A stretch of DNA of 43,268 nucleotides from an uncultured Muribaculaceae bacterium (GTDB taxonomy: Bacteria; Bacteroidota; Bacteroidia; Bacteroidales; Muribaculaceae). Shown here piece by piece: positions 15,699-23,793 of the stretch; the first letter of the stretch is position 1, and each line of letters starts with the position of its first letter. Under the pieces are notes generated by a model. The model was given only the letters and a program-made list of their open reading frames with translations, was not told the origin of the DNA and did not search any database. Position numbers and translations under genes: made by a program. The DNA lies in contig CAJUKX010000022.1 of NCBI GenBank assembly GCA_910586975.1, forward strand, positions 1 to 43,268. Reading direction: 5' to 3'.

Positions 15699-16327
15699 AT
15701 TTCGAGCAAATTATCAAAGTTATCTATCATATATTCGGGTTTGGCGGCTTTGAGAGAGGAGATGGAACCATTGCCGTAGGTGACGGCACAGGTTTTGCAG
15801 CCGGCTGCATTTCCCATCATTATGTCTACATCAGCATCGCCTACCACCAATGTATCGTCTGCTTTCCAATTTAATTCTTTAAGCACCGTCAGTACCGGCT
15901 CGGGGTCGGGTTTGCCTTTGGTAACACTGTCTGCACCAACTATAGATTCAAACCAATTTCTGATTCCAAGACCATCGAGATAATCGTATAATGAAGATAA
16001 ACGTCGGCTGGAAGCTATGACAAGTCCACAGCCCGATTCTCTGAGTCGTGAGAGTGTTTCCATTACTCCGGGAAAGGTTTCCTCATGGCTATTCTTTTTC
16101 AAACGGTCGTAGTTGGAGCGGAAAACTCTTGCAAATTCCTCGTTAGAAATATCTGAATCGGGATACAGATATCTGCCCGCTTCATCAGTACGTATACCTA
16201 TGATAGACCGACATTCATCATCGGTTTTCTCAGGGAGTCCCATCTCTTTTATTGTTGCCTTTATGGTTGCAAGTATGACACCTGAGGTGTCCATCAACGT
16301 ACCGTCAAAATCAAATATATAGTTCAT
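15695..16327 (-). CDS. HAD-family phosphatase (phosphoglycolate phosphatase-like)
   Basis: Cytoplasmic haloacid-dehalogenase phosphatase. Motif I is FDFDGTLMDTSG (Asp6, Asp8), motif II lies in VIASSRR, motif III is the Lys in TKGKPDPEP, and motif IV is VVGDADVDIMMGNAAG. A helical cap lies between motifs I and II, as in the Gph/PGMB group, and the 210 residues are typical. It is the first gene of a two-gene operon with the rhodanese lipoprotein. The substrate cannot be predicted; phosphoglycolate or a sugar phosphate is the usual guess. Confidence 0.88.
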   Translation of the reverse strand: MNYIFDFDGTLMDTSGVILATIKATIKEMGLPEKTDDECRSIIGIRTDEAGRYLYPDSDISNEEFARVFRSNYDRLKKNSHEETFPGVMETLSRLRESGCGLVIASSRRLSSLYDYLDGLGIRNWFESIVGADSVTKGKPDPEPVLTVLKELNWKADDTLVVGDADVDIMMGNAAGCKTCAVTYGNGSISSLKAAKPEYMIDNFDNLLEI

Positions 16328-16379
16328 ATTTTTAATATCTCAGGGGCCGCGCATATATTCATGCGGCTGTTAGTCAATA

Positions 16380-16387
16380 CAAAGTTA
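16380..16387 (-). promoter_or_regulatory. -7 box (TAACTTTG) of the HAD-rhodanese operon
   Basis: TAACTTTG on the minus strand about 53 bases before the HAD start, between the HAD gene and the end of the 16406-17920 gene. The -33 element is not obvious. Confidence 0.55.
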
Positions 16388-16405
16388 CGAATAAAACACG
16401 ATATT

Positions 16406-17920
16406 CTATACTTTTGTTTCCTGAATTACTTTGCCGTTCTTTTTAATCACAACTTTATCAAACCCATCATCATTACCGCTTCTGCTTACCGGAACAATGT
16501 ATTGGCAATCGTCATTATCAAATACAATTGCATTCTCTACAAGGTCGGTTCTGCCGCCTGTGATCACAAGCTGTGGAGTTGCGCTCATTGCATCCTTTTT
16601 GTCCCATGAAGCGTAGCGGTAATTGCCATCTGCAAGGAGGTCTATCCTTATCAATTTGGTCTTGGTCTGATATATGCCGCAAAGCCGTTTGAAATCATGC
16701 AACGACGGATGCAGCCAAAATCCGGCATCGTTGCCCACGTAGCGCATACAGCCGTTATCAAAACGGTATTTGTCGTATCGATCGGTCATCACCAGGTCGC
16801 CGCGCTCGGGAACATACAGAGTCTGAGTATCGTTGTCAAACGACATAACCCAGCTCCAGCCTAAGCCATCGGTTGTGAAATACCAATCGGGAATACTATA
16901 TCGACAACCTACCGAAAGCACCTCGTTACCGTCCTTGTCAATGAAAGGAATTTTAAGCAATTTACCGTCTTTAATATGCAAGGCGTAGGCATCCTGACCA
17001 CCCTCTCTGCTTGACGCCTTGTTATACAGATTGGCGATGTATATAGAGTTGCCGGCTTTATCCTTAGCCTGATACAATGAATTGATAAAACCGCTTTCAT
17101 GCGCGCTATATGCGTCTTTGCTTACATCGGCTGCGCAAACATATCTTGAGTCGGATAGCGGATGAAACATACATAAGTCAACAGACTTACCATTATCATA
17201 TTGAACGTAAGCCACATAATCGGGACTTGTACCTCCATTGCCGGTATCCCATGTATAAAACCTTATTTTTTTGTCAGGCGATGTGAGGATTCTCACCTCA
17301 GTATTTTTATTAATCTTTTCAAAATCATAACCCAAAGTCGCTGGATTATTTCTGACATAATCCATCAACATGCCTGCACAATGTTCATTTTCCTCATAAT
17401 ACTCCAACAGCTGCTTCTCCGCCTCCTGAGGATCAAATGGCGATTCAGCATTTTCTGAATTATTATCTTGCCGTTCGTAGCTGTATGGAGCACAATCAAT
17501 AACACGTATATCGCCTGACATTTTTATATAAATATCATCTGAAGCATAAGGCATTACAAGAGAATAAAGTTGCGCACCCGATTGGTCGTACAAGGCATAA
17601 TGACCAGGGCGTATTTCTTCAACCCTTGTGATTATGTCAGGCTTATCAAAATTAACGAAACATTGTTTTTCAGTATCATAGAATCTCAGATTTGGAATTT
17701 GCGGATTATCGGACTTTTTACTGATGTCAACAACGAGACACCGAGCCTTCTCATCCAGCGTGTTAACCTCGCCATAGACATGCCTCAACCTCAATCTCTC
17801 AGCCAAAGGCGTAGTTGAAAACATCCATAAGGCCAAACCCGTCGCGGCCATGACGGCAAGCAACAAAACAGCCTTTGGCCACTTTAAATTTTTCAGAATC
17901 ATTGCATTAAGAATTATCAT
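16406..17920 (-). CDS. Membrane-anchored or secreted protein of unknown function
   Basis: Not recognised. 504 residues with one N-terminal membrane segment (AVLLLAVMAATGLALWMFS, about residues 17-35), then a soluble beta-rich region with no catalytic motif that I can name. Repeated short units of the type LLxIxxDGNYRYxSWD and YRFDNGCMRYVGNDAGFWLHP, and the VDKK/DGKxLKI turns, suggest a propeller-like or repeat beta structure. ATG 17902 is an alternative start 18 bases inside. It has its own promoter, and the 74-base leader carries two perfect palindromes. It is likely a periplasmic or surface protein. Confidence 0.65.
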   Translation of the reverse strand: MIILNAMILKNLKWPKAVLLLAVMAATGLALWMFSTTPLAERLRLRHVYGEVNTLDEKARCLVVDISKKSDNPQIPNLRFYDTEKQCFVNFDKPDIITRVEEIRPGHYALYDQSGAQLYSLVMPYASDDIYIKMSGDIRVIDCAPYSYERQDNNSENAESPFDPQEAEKQLLEYYEENEHCAGMLMDYVRNNPATLGYDFEKINKNTEVRILTSPDKKIRFYTWDTGNGGTSPDYVAYVQYDNGKSVDLCMFHPLSDSRYVCAADVSKDAYSAHESGFINSLYQAKDKAGNSIYIANLYNKASSREGGQDAYALHIKDGKLLKIPFIDKDGNEVLSVGCRYSIPDWYFTTDGLGWSWVMSFDNDTQTLYVPERGDLVMTDRYDKYRFDNGCMRYVGNDAGFWLHPSLHDFKRLCGIYQTKTKLIRIDLLADGNYRYASWDKKDAMSATPQLVITGGRTDLVENAIVFDNDDCQYIVPVSRSGNDDGFDKVVIKKNGKVIQETKV

Positions 17921-17933
17921 ATATAAATAGATA

Positions 17934-17978
17934 CTGAAATTTCAGTTTTTTTATCACTACATATCAAAAATTTGATAT
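17934..17978 (-). promoter_or_regulatory. Two palindromes in the leader of the 16406-17920 gene
   Basis: ATATCAAAAATTTGATAT (17961-17978) is a perfect 18-bp palindrome, and CTGAAATTTCAG (17934-17945) a perfect 12-bp one. Both lie between the -7 box at 17994-18001 and the start codon, where repressor sites would block transcription. AT-rich palindromes arise easily by chance, so this is a candidate only. Confidence 0.4.
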
Positions 17979-17993
17979 CCATTATCTAATGTG

Positions 17994-18022
17994 CAAAGAT
18001 AATCATAAATGACAAATTTCAA
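17994..18022 (-). promoter_or_regulatory. Promoter of the 16406-17920 gene
   Basis: Minus strand TTG (18020-18022), 18-base spacer, TATCTTTG (17994-18001). Confidence 0.55.
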
Positions 18023-18025
18023 GGC

Positions 18026-18058
18026 AAAAAAAGTCCGTATTGCAATTAATACGGACTT
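18026..18058 (-). terminator. Terminator of the MarR-GNAT/cupin operon
   Basis: Read on the minus strand, AAGTCCGTATT (18058-18048), a 6-base loop and AATACGGACTT (18041-18031) form an 11-bp perfect stem followed by a run of T residues (18030-18026). It lies 30 bases after the cupin stop. Confidence 0.85.
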
Positions 18059-18087
18059 AAGTTACCATGACTGATGTAAAGATATGG

Positions 18088-18426
18088 TTAAAGATAATCT
18101 TCGCGTTGAGGTGTGAAAACGTCAATAACCTCACCACCTTCAATTACTTCAAACGAGTGTGGGGTATTACCGGGAATTGCATAAGTGTCGCCGGGATGCA
18201 TTATTACATCAATCTTTTCATCACCATCTACAATGAGATGATACTCTCCGGAAATCACGTACCCGCACTGTTCGTGTGGATGAGAATGTAGAGTGGCAAA
18301 GTTGCCTTTCACATAGTTCATCTTTGTCACCATTGACTTTTCGCCTACGGCCAGAGAGTCGAGATTAACTCCCTTAAACGTTTTTTTGAGCGCATCTTCA
18401 CGTCTTACAAACACTTTGGTTTTCAT
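18088..18426 (-). CDS. Single-domain cupin protein
   Basis: A 112-residue cupin with the metal-binding motif ATLHSHPHEQCGYVISGE (motif 1) and PGDTYAIPGNTPHSFEV (motif 2), complete with three His and one Glu. KdgF-like and small unassigned cupins have this form. It lies 4 bases after the MarR-GNAT gene and shares its terminator, so the two are co-transcribed. It may act on or sense a small carbonyl or acid compound; the substrate is unknown. Confidence 0.85.
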   Translation of the reverse strand: MKTKVFVRREDALKKTFKGVNLDSLAVGEKSMVTKMNYVKGNFATLHSHPHEQCGYVISGEYHLIVDGDEKIDVIMHPGDTYAIPGNTPHSFEVIEGGEVIDVFTPQREDYL

Positions 18427-18430
18427 AACA

Positions 18431-19390
18431 TTAATTATTGAGTGATAATTTCATCTGAATGTCACCTCGGGCGTAAGCCGGATGGTATTCCGGTAACTCC
18501 TTGAATCCGAGTTTGCGGTAAAGAGCTATGGCCGGCTTAAGGCGAGTATTACTTTCAAGGAATAATATTTCGCCTCCAAGTTCACGAGCCTTGTTTATTA
18601 CCGCATCGCAGAGTCTGCGTCCCACTCCCTTTCTCTGGATGGAATTACTTACTGCAAGTTTGGCGAGTTCGAAATCATACTCAGATTCAGGTGACATAGG
18701 ACAAAGGGCGCACACGCCTACAGGAAAGCCGTTATATAATGCTACGAATATATGGCCACCCTTTTCGAGGATATGCTTTTCAGGATTCTCCAATACCTCA
18801 ATATCGTGAGGCTCCAACGCCCAGTACTGTTCTATCCACTTGCGGTTTAGTTCGTAGAATGCTTTCTTATATTGAGGCTGATATTCTACAATCTCTACCT
18901 CTGAATGTTCACGACTCTCCTTTATCTCCCTTACCCTCTCGAGTATGGATTTACGATTGAGGGCTTTCTCCCAGTCGGCTATTGCGGCCCATAAATCATT
19001 GTCACATTCAGCAGAGATCTGTTCTACCGCCCTCTCCACATCTCGCAGCTGGGCTATCAGTTCTTGTGACAGGCTTTTACCGTATTCAGTGAGTGTTATA
19101 AGTGTGCATCGGCGGTCTGCTTTGTCGTCAACTTCTATGATAAGGCCGGCCTTCATCATTTCCTTGACAATGGTACTTACAGAAGGATGCGACTGCCCTA
19201 TTTCACGGGCAATCTCAGTTACGCTTTTGGGCTGTTCATCAGTGAGCGAGTAAAAAACAGGAAACCATTTGGGTTTTATGTCAACCCCATAAAGTCCGTA
19301 TATGCTTGCCGCATCGCGTGTCATTGTTTCGGTCAAAACCCTGAGACGGCTGCCGATAGCCATTTTACCTGTACGTTCAAAAAAATCCAT
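18431..19390 (-). CDS. MarR-type regulator fused to a GNAT acetyltransferase
   Basis: Two-domain protein of 319 residues. Residues 1-150 are a MarR winged helix: KSVTEIAREIGQSHPSVSTIVKEM is the recognition region, followed by the wing VDDKADRRCTLITLTEYG. Residues 165-319 are a GNAT domain with LAVSNSIQRKGVGRRLCDAVI (acetyl-CoA loop) and LFLESNTRLKPAIALYRKLGF. This MarR-GNAT fusion is a known bacterial architecture. The promoter carries a perfect inverted repeat at the expected transcription start (19415-19428), which fits autorepression. The partner is the cupin 4 bases downstream. What it acetylates is unknown. Confidence 0.9.
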   Translation of the reverse strand: MDFFERTGKMAIGSRLRVLTETMTRDAASIYGLYGVDIKPKWFPVFYSLTDEQPKSVTEIAREIGQSHPSVSTIVKEMMKAGLIIEVDDKADRRCTLITLTEYGKSLSQELIAQLRDVERAVEQISAECDNDLWAAIADWEKALNRKSILERVREIKESREHSEVEIVEYQPQYKKAFYELNRKWIEQYWALEPHDIEVLENPEKHILEKGGHIFVALYNGFPVGVCALCPMSPESEYDFELAKLAVSNSIQRKGVGRRLCDAVINKARELGGEILFLESNTRLKPAIALYRKLGFKELPEYHPAYARGDIQMKLSLNN

Positions 19391-19414
19391 ATCCTTAAAT
19401 TCCGTATTTAATTC

Positions 19415-19436
19415 CGTAATTGATTACGCAAAATTA
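19415..19436 (-). promoter_or_regulatory. -7 box with adjoining MarR-like operator
   Basis: Minus strand -7 box TAATTTTG (19429-19436) is directly followed by CGTAAT-2-ATTACG (19415-19428), a perfect 6-bp inverted repeat lying over the predicted start of transcription. ATTCCGTA also occurs twice (around 19399-19406 and 19411-19418). The position fits autorepression by the MarR domain. Confidence 0.6.
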
Positions 19437-19493
19437 TAAAGATTTTTTTGAATGACAAAATAATTTTATCAAAATTCATACAGCTTACGCATC

Positions 19494-19514
19494 TTAGAGC
19501 TTGTTTAATAACTT
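19494..19514. repeat. Second copy of the 21-22 bp repeat
   Basis: TTAGAGCTTGTTTAATAACTT, identical to the complement of 6146-6167 apart from one missing A. Confidence 0.4.
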
Positions 19515-19595
19515 CAAGAGGTAGTCGTTATCCTGGCCGAATTTCTTTTGATGGCCTTTTATACCCCATTTAAGAGCCCTTGGTATCATTCCTGC
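19494..19595 (-). pseudogene. Broken C-terminal fragment of an unidentified protein, possibly a transposase
   Basis: A 33-codon open stretch ends in TAA at 19494-19496, with a stop (TGA, 19596-19598) just upstream and another TAG near it. The basic sequence includes ALKWGIKGHQKKFGQDN and ends LLKLLNKL, resembling a C-terminal tail without a body. Its last 21 bases are the repeat also seen at 6146-6167. It follows the stop of the barrel gene at 19614. This fits a relic of an insertion sequence, but the parent protein was not identified. Confidence 0.35.
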
Positions 19596-19613
19596 TCAAC
19601 CATAATAATACTT

Positions 19614-20510
19614 CTACAGCGCGTAATTAAAAGACAATTGTATGAACGGGCGCGTCGGCATTGGTATATCGAAATAACTTTTTGTTCCTGATACACCATT
19701 TATTCGACTTGACATTTTCAGTATTACCCCACCCTGAATTTCAGCATAGAAATTTGTAGCAAGTCGGCGTTTATATTTAATTCCCGGACGGAAATTAGTA
19801 TTTGTATATCTACATCTCTCAGGCAAATCGGTATGATTGGGACGAAAATAAAAAGATCTTACATCAATATCTCCTCCAATAGTTATAAGATCAGATTTTG
19901 AAGGAGTGTAATCCAAACCAAACATACCTCCGTATAGGTTTATGGCAAATTTGTCATTGAAACGATGACGATACATAAATACGATAAATGCCGGAATTTT
20001 GGACGTCGAATTTATCAAAACAATAGGTCCTATGCCAAATTGGGTGTCTCTATTTGCTCTCAGCATTAGCATAGCCATACCGATGCCCGAAACACGTTGG
20101 AAGCGTTTGTCGCCCCAATCAGCCGAAACCATTCCATAAGCCATCAACGGGCGTCCGAAAAGTTTACTGCGGAATGAAGCTGAAATACCAAACTGGCCAT
20201 ACAGATGAGTTTTATTCATGTTCATCTGCTGAGGGTCATATCCTACGGGAAGGTCGTCAATGGGGAAATCTACCTGTAGCGAATTATAATTGATATTGGC
20301 TGTGGCAGTGAATCTCTTATTATTGAAGAACTCGTATGACACACGAGCATTGAAATGATCGGAAATCGACGCAGCAGTATAATCATAAGACACTCTGATA
20401 TTTGTTTTTACCATGCCATAATTATCAGTTGGTACGTCTCGGGACTCTTGTGCTAAACAATTCAAAGACCGGATAAAAAGGAAAAAAAGGAAAATGTATG
20501 GGCGCATCAT
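19614..20510 (-). CDS. Outer-membrane beta-barrel protein (DUF6268-like)
   Basis: A 298-residue exported barrel. The signal peptide MMRPYIFLFFLFIRSLNCLAQ is followed by many short alternating strands (for example TNIRVSYDYTAASI, HFNARVSYEFF, RFTATANINYNSLQV), and the last strand ends in an aromatic motif, FIQLSFNYAL. The pattern with LFGRPLMAYGMVSADWGDKRFQR and FAINLYGGMFGLDYTPSK resembles DUF6268-type Bacteroidetes barrels, which is a tentative match. Function is unknown. It has its own promoter at 20548-20555. Confidence 0.7.
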   Translation of the reverse strand: MMRPYIFLFFLFIRSLNCLAQESRDVPTDNYGMVKTNIRVSYDYTAASISDHFNARVSYEFFNNKRFTATANINYNSLQVDFPIDDLPVGYDPQQMNMNKTHLYGQFGISASFRSKLFGRPLMAYGMVSADWGDKRFQRVSGIGMAMLMLRANRDTQFGIGPIVLINSTSKIPAFIVFMYRHRFNDKFAINLYGGMFGLDYTPSKSDLITIGGDIDVRSFYFRPNHTDLPERCRYTNTNFRPGIKYKRRLATNFYAEIQGGVILKMSSRINGVSGTKSYFDIPMPTRPFIQLSFNYAL

Positions 20511-20547
20511 TCTGTAGTTTTTTACGATGAGACTCGCCCATCAGGTA

Positions 20548-20555
20548 CAAAGATA
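20548..20555 (-). promoter_or_regulatory. -7 box (TATCTTTG) of the beta-barrel gene
   Basis: TATCTTTG on the minus strand, 37 bases before the start codon at 20510. Confidence 0.55.
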
Positions 20556-20674
20556 ATTATTTTTGCTTAATTCTGAATATCGCAGCCAACATAAATTATT
20601 GAAATTTACGAAATATTTACATTTTCCCATGCACTTAGTGGATGTTGCTAAAACTCGGGAAATCTATTAAGTTC

Positions 20675-21358
20675 TTATCTACAATCGGTTTTATATCTTA
20701 TCCATAAGGTGCCGTTGCCTACATGCTCCACACTTTCAAGCGAAAGTCTTACGGGCATACGGTTCATATCAGCTATGCCATCAAAAAGCGCTGTCTGCCC
20801 CTTGCGTCCGTCGATACCGGGAGCAAGCAACAGGCTCACCTCGTCGATAAGTCCGGCGGCAAGAAAACCTCCGTTGATGTGTCCGCCTCCGAGAACCGCC
20901 ATGCGCTCGACTCCGAACTCCATACGCAGTACTTCCATTGCAGCCGTTAGGTCAATGGCATCGCGTCCTACACATATATAAGATATTTCCTCGTTTCTGA
21001 GCATTTCAAGATATTCCTGCGGCACCTGCTCGCTTACTATGCAGATGAGAGGAACACCGTCAATTTCAGAAGCGGGCCAGCGCAACCGACCGTGCGTGTC
21101 AACAGCTACCATATACTCATGAGAGTCTACAGCCTTAAATACAGCCGGCTTGCCAACGGGCGTAATATCGTCAGCAACAAATGGTTCCTTGGAGGCATTG
21201 TAGTGTTCCATGGTAACACGCCCTTCAAGCTGAGTAGGACAGTCGAGCTTCTCAAGGGTTTCGTAATACTCGTCGCCGCTGATCTTATCAACCATCGAGC
21301 AGTCAATACGGCCATCAATTGAGGCCACCATGTGACAGATTATGTACGGTCTGTTCAT
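20675..21358 (-). CDS. RibD C-terminal/dihydrofolate-reductase-like oxidoreductase
   Basis: NADPH-dependent reductase of the RibD_C superfamily. Start motif YIICHMVASIDGRID is the family opening; the C-terminal half has MAVLGGGHINGGFLAAGLIDEVSLLLAP, the dinucleotide-binding GGGxxN segment of this group. About 228 residues form a stand-alone domain without the deaminase part of RibD. ATG 21358 is preferred over the in-frame start at 21385, which lies nearer the promoter. It is divergent from the AraC-type regulator, which is an obvious candidate controller. The substrate is unknown; it need not be in riboflavin synthesis. Confidence 0.85.
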   Translation of the reverse strand: MNRPYIICHMVASIDGRIDCSMVDKISGDEYYETLEKLDCPTQLEGRVTMEHYNASKEPFVADDITPVGKPAVFKAVDSHEYMVAVDTHGRLRWPASEIDGVPLICIVSEQVPQEYLEMLRNEEISYICVGRDAIDLTAAMEVLRMEFGVERMAVLGGGHINGGFLAAGLIDEVSLLLAPGIDGRKGQTALFDGIADMNRMPVRLSLESVEHVGNGTLWIRYKTDCR

Positions 21359-21401
21359 TTTGTTTGTGGGTAAATTCATAAACATCTTACTTTGGATAAT
21401 G

Positions 21402-21409
21402 CAAAGTTA
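21402..21409 (-). promoter_or_regulatory. -7 box (TAACTTTG) of the RibD_C-like gene
   Basis: TAACTTTG on the minus strand, 43 bases before ATG 21358; a TTG at 21431-21433 lies 21 bases upstream of it. The regulator on the opposite strand starts within the same intergenic space. Confidence 0.6.
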
Positions 21410-21481
21410 GCATCATAATGCCAAACAATTCAACCATAAAAACTGAACTGATAACCATTATTACAGATTGAGCAAAGTGAA

Positions 21482-21514
21482 TTTGGTTTGAACAGGAAAA
21501 AATAAGTAAATTTG
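21482..21514 (+). promoter_or_regulatory. Promoter of the AraC-type regulator
   Basis: TTTG (21482-21485), 21-base spacer, TAAATTTG (21507-21514). The in-frame TTG at 21512 is part of the -7 box and so cannot be the start codon; ATG 21542 follows. Confidence 0.6.
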
Positions 21515-21530
21515 CAAACATTTAGAGTGT

Positions 21531-21550
21531 TATGGACAGTTATGGACAGT
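21531..21550 (+). repeat. Perfect tandem 10-bp repeat at the regulator start codon
   Basis: TATGGACAGT occurs twice in direct tandem. The ATG of the first copy (21532) starts a 10-codon frame that ends at TGA 21562-21564; the ATG of the second (21542) starts the regulator. The ten-base unit is not a multiple of three, so the two ATGs are in different frames. Confidence 0.7.
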
Positions 21551-22441
21551 ATAGCAAAACTTGAAAACGTACAGGATTATAACCGTATTCTCGGAACTGA
21601 AACCCGTCATCCGCTTGTGAGCGTTACAGACCTGTCTGAGTTAAAGGCAATACCTCATGGACGCAAGGAATTCGGGTTTTATTGCGTGTTCTTCAAGGAA
21701 CTTGATTGCGGCACAATATTATATGGTCGCAGCCGGTATGACTACCAGGCCGGCACTATGCTGTTTATTTCTCCGGGACAGGTAGTCGGTGTTGAAGATG
21801 GTGGAGAGACTCTCAACCCCAAAGGCTGGGTGCTAATGTTTCATCCAGATTTGCTCTATGGCAATCCCGTTGCCCGACGTATGAAAGATTATTCATTCTT
21901 CTCTTATTCAAGCGACGAGGCACTGCACATGTCGGAACGTGAGAAACAGACAATCATTAATTGCTTCAGGGATATACGCGAGGAACTGGAGCACCCGGTT
22001 GACAAACATACCAAGCAGATAGTAGCGTCGAACATAGAAACTATGCTCAACCACTGTGTCCGCTTTTACGAGCGTCAGTTCGTCACCCGCGAGATAAGCA
22101 ACCACAGTATCATCGACCGTTTTCAGGAACTATTGCATGAATACCTGAATTCAGAACTTCCTAAAACAAACGGCCTGCCTACAGTTCAGTATTGTGCCGA
22201 TAAAGTATGTCTCTCACCAAACTACTTCGGCGACCTGATAAAAAAGGAAACCGGCAAGACTGCATCTGAACACATACAGCTTGCAGTGATGGCAAAAGTC
22301 AAAGAGCAGCTTACCGAAACCGACAAGACCATAAGCGAGATAGCATACGACCTCGGCTTCAACTATCCTCATCATCTAAGCCGTTCATTCAAGAAGATTA
22401 CAGGCGTTACCCCGGGAGAATTCAGGCATAAGGCAATATAA
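21542..22441 (+). CDS. AraC-family transcriptional regulator
   Basis: About 299 residues. The N-terminal half is an AraC-type ligand-binding cupin (GTMLFISPGQVVGVEDGGE, GWVLMFHPDLLYG). The C-terminal double helix-turn-helix includes TVQYCADKVCLSPNYFGDLIKKETG and TISEIAYDLGFNYPHHLSRSFKKITGVTPGEFR, the classic second-helix signature. It is divergent from the RibD_C-like reductase and probably regulates it, itself, or both; the inducer is unknown. ATG 21542 is chosen because the upstream TTG lies in the -7 box. Confidence 0.93.
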   Translation: MDSIAKLENVQDYNRILGTETRHPLVSVTDLSELKAIPHGRKEFGFYCVFFKELDCGTILYGRSRYDYQAGTMLFISPGQVVGVEDGGETLNPKGWVLMFHPDLLYGNPVARRMKDYSFFSYSSDEALHMSEREKQTIINCFRDIREELEHPVDKHTKQIVASNIETMLNHCVRFYERQFVTREISNHSIIDRFQELLHEYLNSELPKTNGLPTVQYCADKVCLSPNYFGDLIKKETGKTASEHIQLAVMAKVKEQLTETDKTISEIAYDLGFNYPHHLSRSFKKITGVTPGEFRHKAI

Positions 22442-22445
22442 TGGC

Positions 22446-23714
22446 TCATTCTATTGAGACGGCAACCTTGTCAACGCGCGTATTGTCCATGTCGATCACT
22501 TCAATGCGAAAACCGTTCCAAATCACGGTATCACCTGTAGTGGCGACTCTCTGCAGCTGATTCATAATCATGCCCCCGATTGTGGTGTATGATTGCGGTA
22601 TATACAAATCCTCACGGTCAAAATGCGACAGGAAATCATATATCATGCACCTGCCGTCCACGAGCCATTCATCTTTTGATTCACGCTTAATAATCACAGG
22701 CTCTTCTATCTCATCAGGACAATTTCCGACGAGCCCGTCGAGGATGTCGCGCAGTGTTACCACTCCGCAAAAGTCCCCGTATTCATCACATACAAGCGCC
22801 GAATGAGTTCTCTTTGCTTTAAACATATCCAGAGTGTCGTACACGCTCATGTTTTCAGGTACATAAAGACCCTTGGTAACAATATCACGCAGATTGAAAC
22901 CATCCTCATGGAGCGAAAGGATGAGTTGTTTAAGAGAAATAACTCCTATAATGTCAGACCTTGGAGAGTCATACACCGGATATGATGAGTGGAGTTCCTG
23001 TGAAATAATCTGCATTACATCAGCAGAAGTCATATCCACATTCAGGCACGTAACATCCTTTCGCACAGTCATTATTGAGGCAACCCTGAGATCGCCGAGT
23101 ACTAAAGCACGCTCCATTATGTCTTGTTCTACTTCCTTGACTTCACCACCTTCAGTACCTTCTTTGATAAGAGATTTGATTTCATCCTCAGTAACGGTTG
23201 AAACCTTCTTATCAATTCTCAGAAGTCTTGACAAACCTGTCGTTGATACAGACAAGAGCCACACGGCCGGATAAGTGATGATCGAGAGCAGCTTCATAGT
23301 CGGAGCCACGATTCGGGCAATGGTATCTGCCATATTCATCCCTATTTTTTTAGGAACCAGTTCGCCAACCACTATCGACAGATAGGTTACAATGGCTACT
23401 ATGGCTGTTTTTGACAGGCCCATGGCAATGGCCGGTTTCATGCCCCAAGCTATGAGTATTTCACCTACATCATTGGCTATAGTAGCTCCGGAATATATAC
23501 CCGTAAGAATACCAATAAGGGTGATCCCTATCTGCACAGTCGACAGGAAGCGTTCGGGGTCTTCAGACAGTTCAAGGGCAACAGCAGCATTACGGTTACC
23601 CTTCTTGGCCTCTGCCGACAATTTGGATTTTCGTGCAGAAATAAGGGCAACCTCCGACATTGAAAAAACGCCGTTAAGCAAAATCAAGCCACAGATAATG
23701 AATACATCATTCAT
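22446..23714 (-). CDS. CNNM/CorC-type (hemolysin-like) transporter with CBS domains
   Basis: 422-residue membrane protein. An N-terminal DUF21/CNNM domain has about four membrane helices (MNDVFIICGLILLNGVFSM, IGITLIGILTGIYSGATI, LSKTAIVAIVTYLSIVVG). A linker leads to two CBS domains (RVASIMTVRKDVTCL and GLYVPENMSVYDTLDMF), then a C-terminal CorC_HlyC domain ending in RIEVIDMDNTRVDKVAVSIE. Family members export or regulate Mg2+/Co2+. Its stop is 4 bases from that of the converging AraC gene. No promoter box was recognised; it may be read from the small gene upstream. Confidence 0.88.
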   Translation of the reverse strand: MNDVFIICGLILLNGVFSMSEVALISARKSKLSAEAKKGNRNAAVALELSEDPERFLSTVQIGITLIGILTGIYSGATIANDVGEILIAWGMKPAIAMGLSKTAIVAIVTYLSIVVGELVPKKIGMNMADTIARIVAPTMKLLSIITYPAVWLLSVSTTGLSRLLRIDKKVSTVTEDEIKSLIKEGTEGGEVKEVEQDIMERALVLGDLRVASIMTVRKDVTCLNVDMTSADVMQIISQELHSSYPVYDSPRSDIIGVISLKQLILSLHEDGFNLRDIVTKGLYVPENMSVYDTLDMFKAKRTHSALVCDEYGDFCGVVTLRDILDGLVGNCPDEIEEPVIIKRESKDEWLVDGRCMIYDFLSHFDREDLYIPQSYTTIGGMIMNQLQRVATTGDTVIWNGFRIEVIDMDNTRVDKVAVSIE

Positions 23715-23793
23715 TTAATATCAAATTACATTATTTTACATAATTATAACGATATATCTGAATGATGGTTCGATACCTGCTATAGTAAATTGA

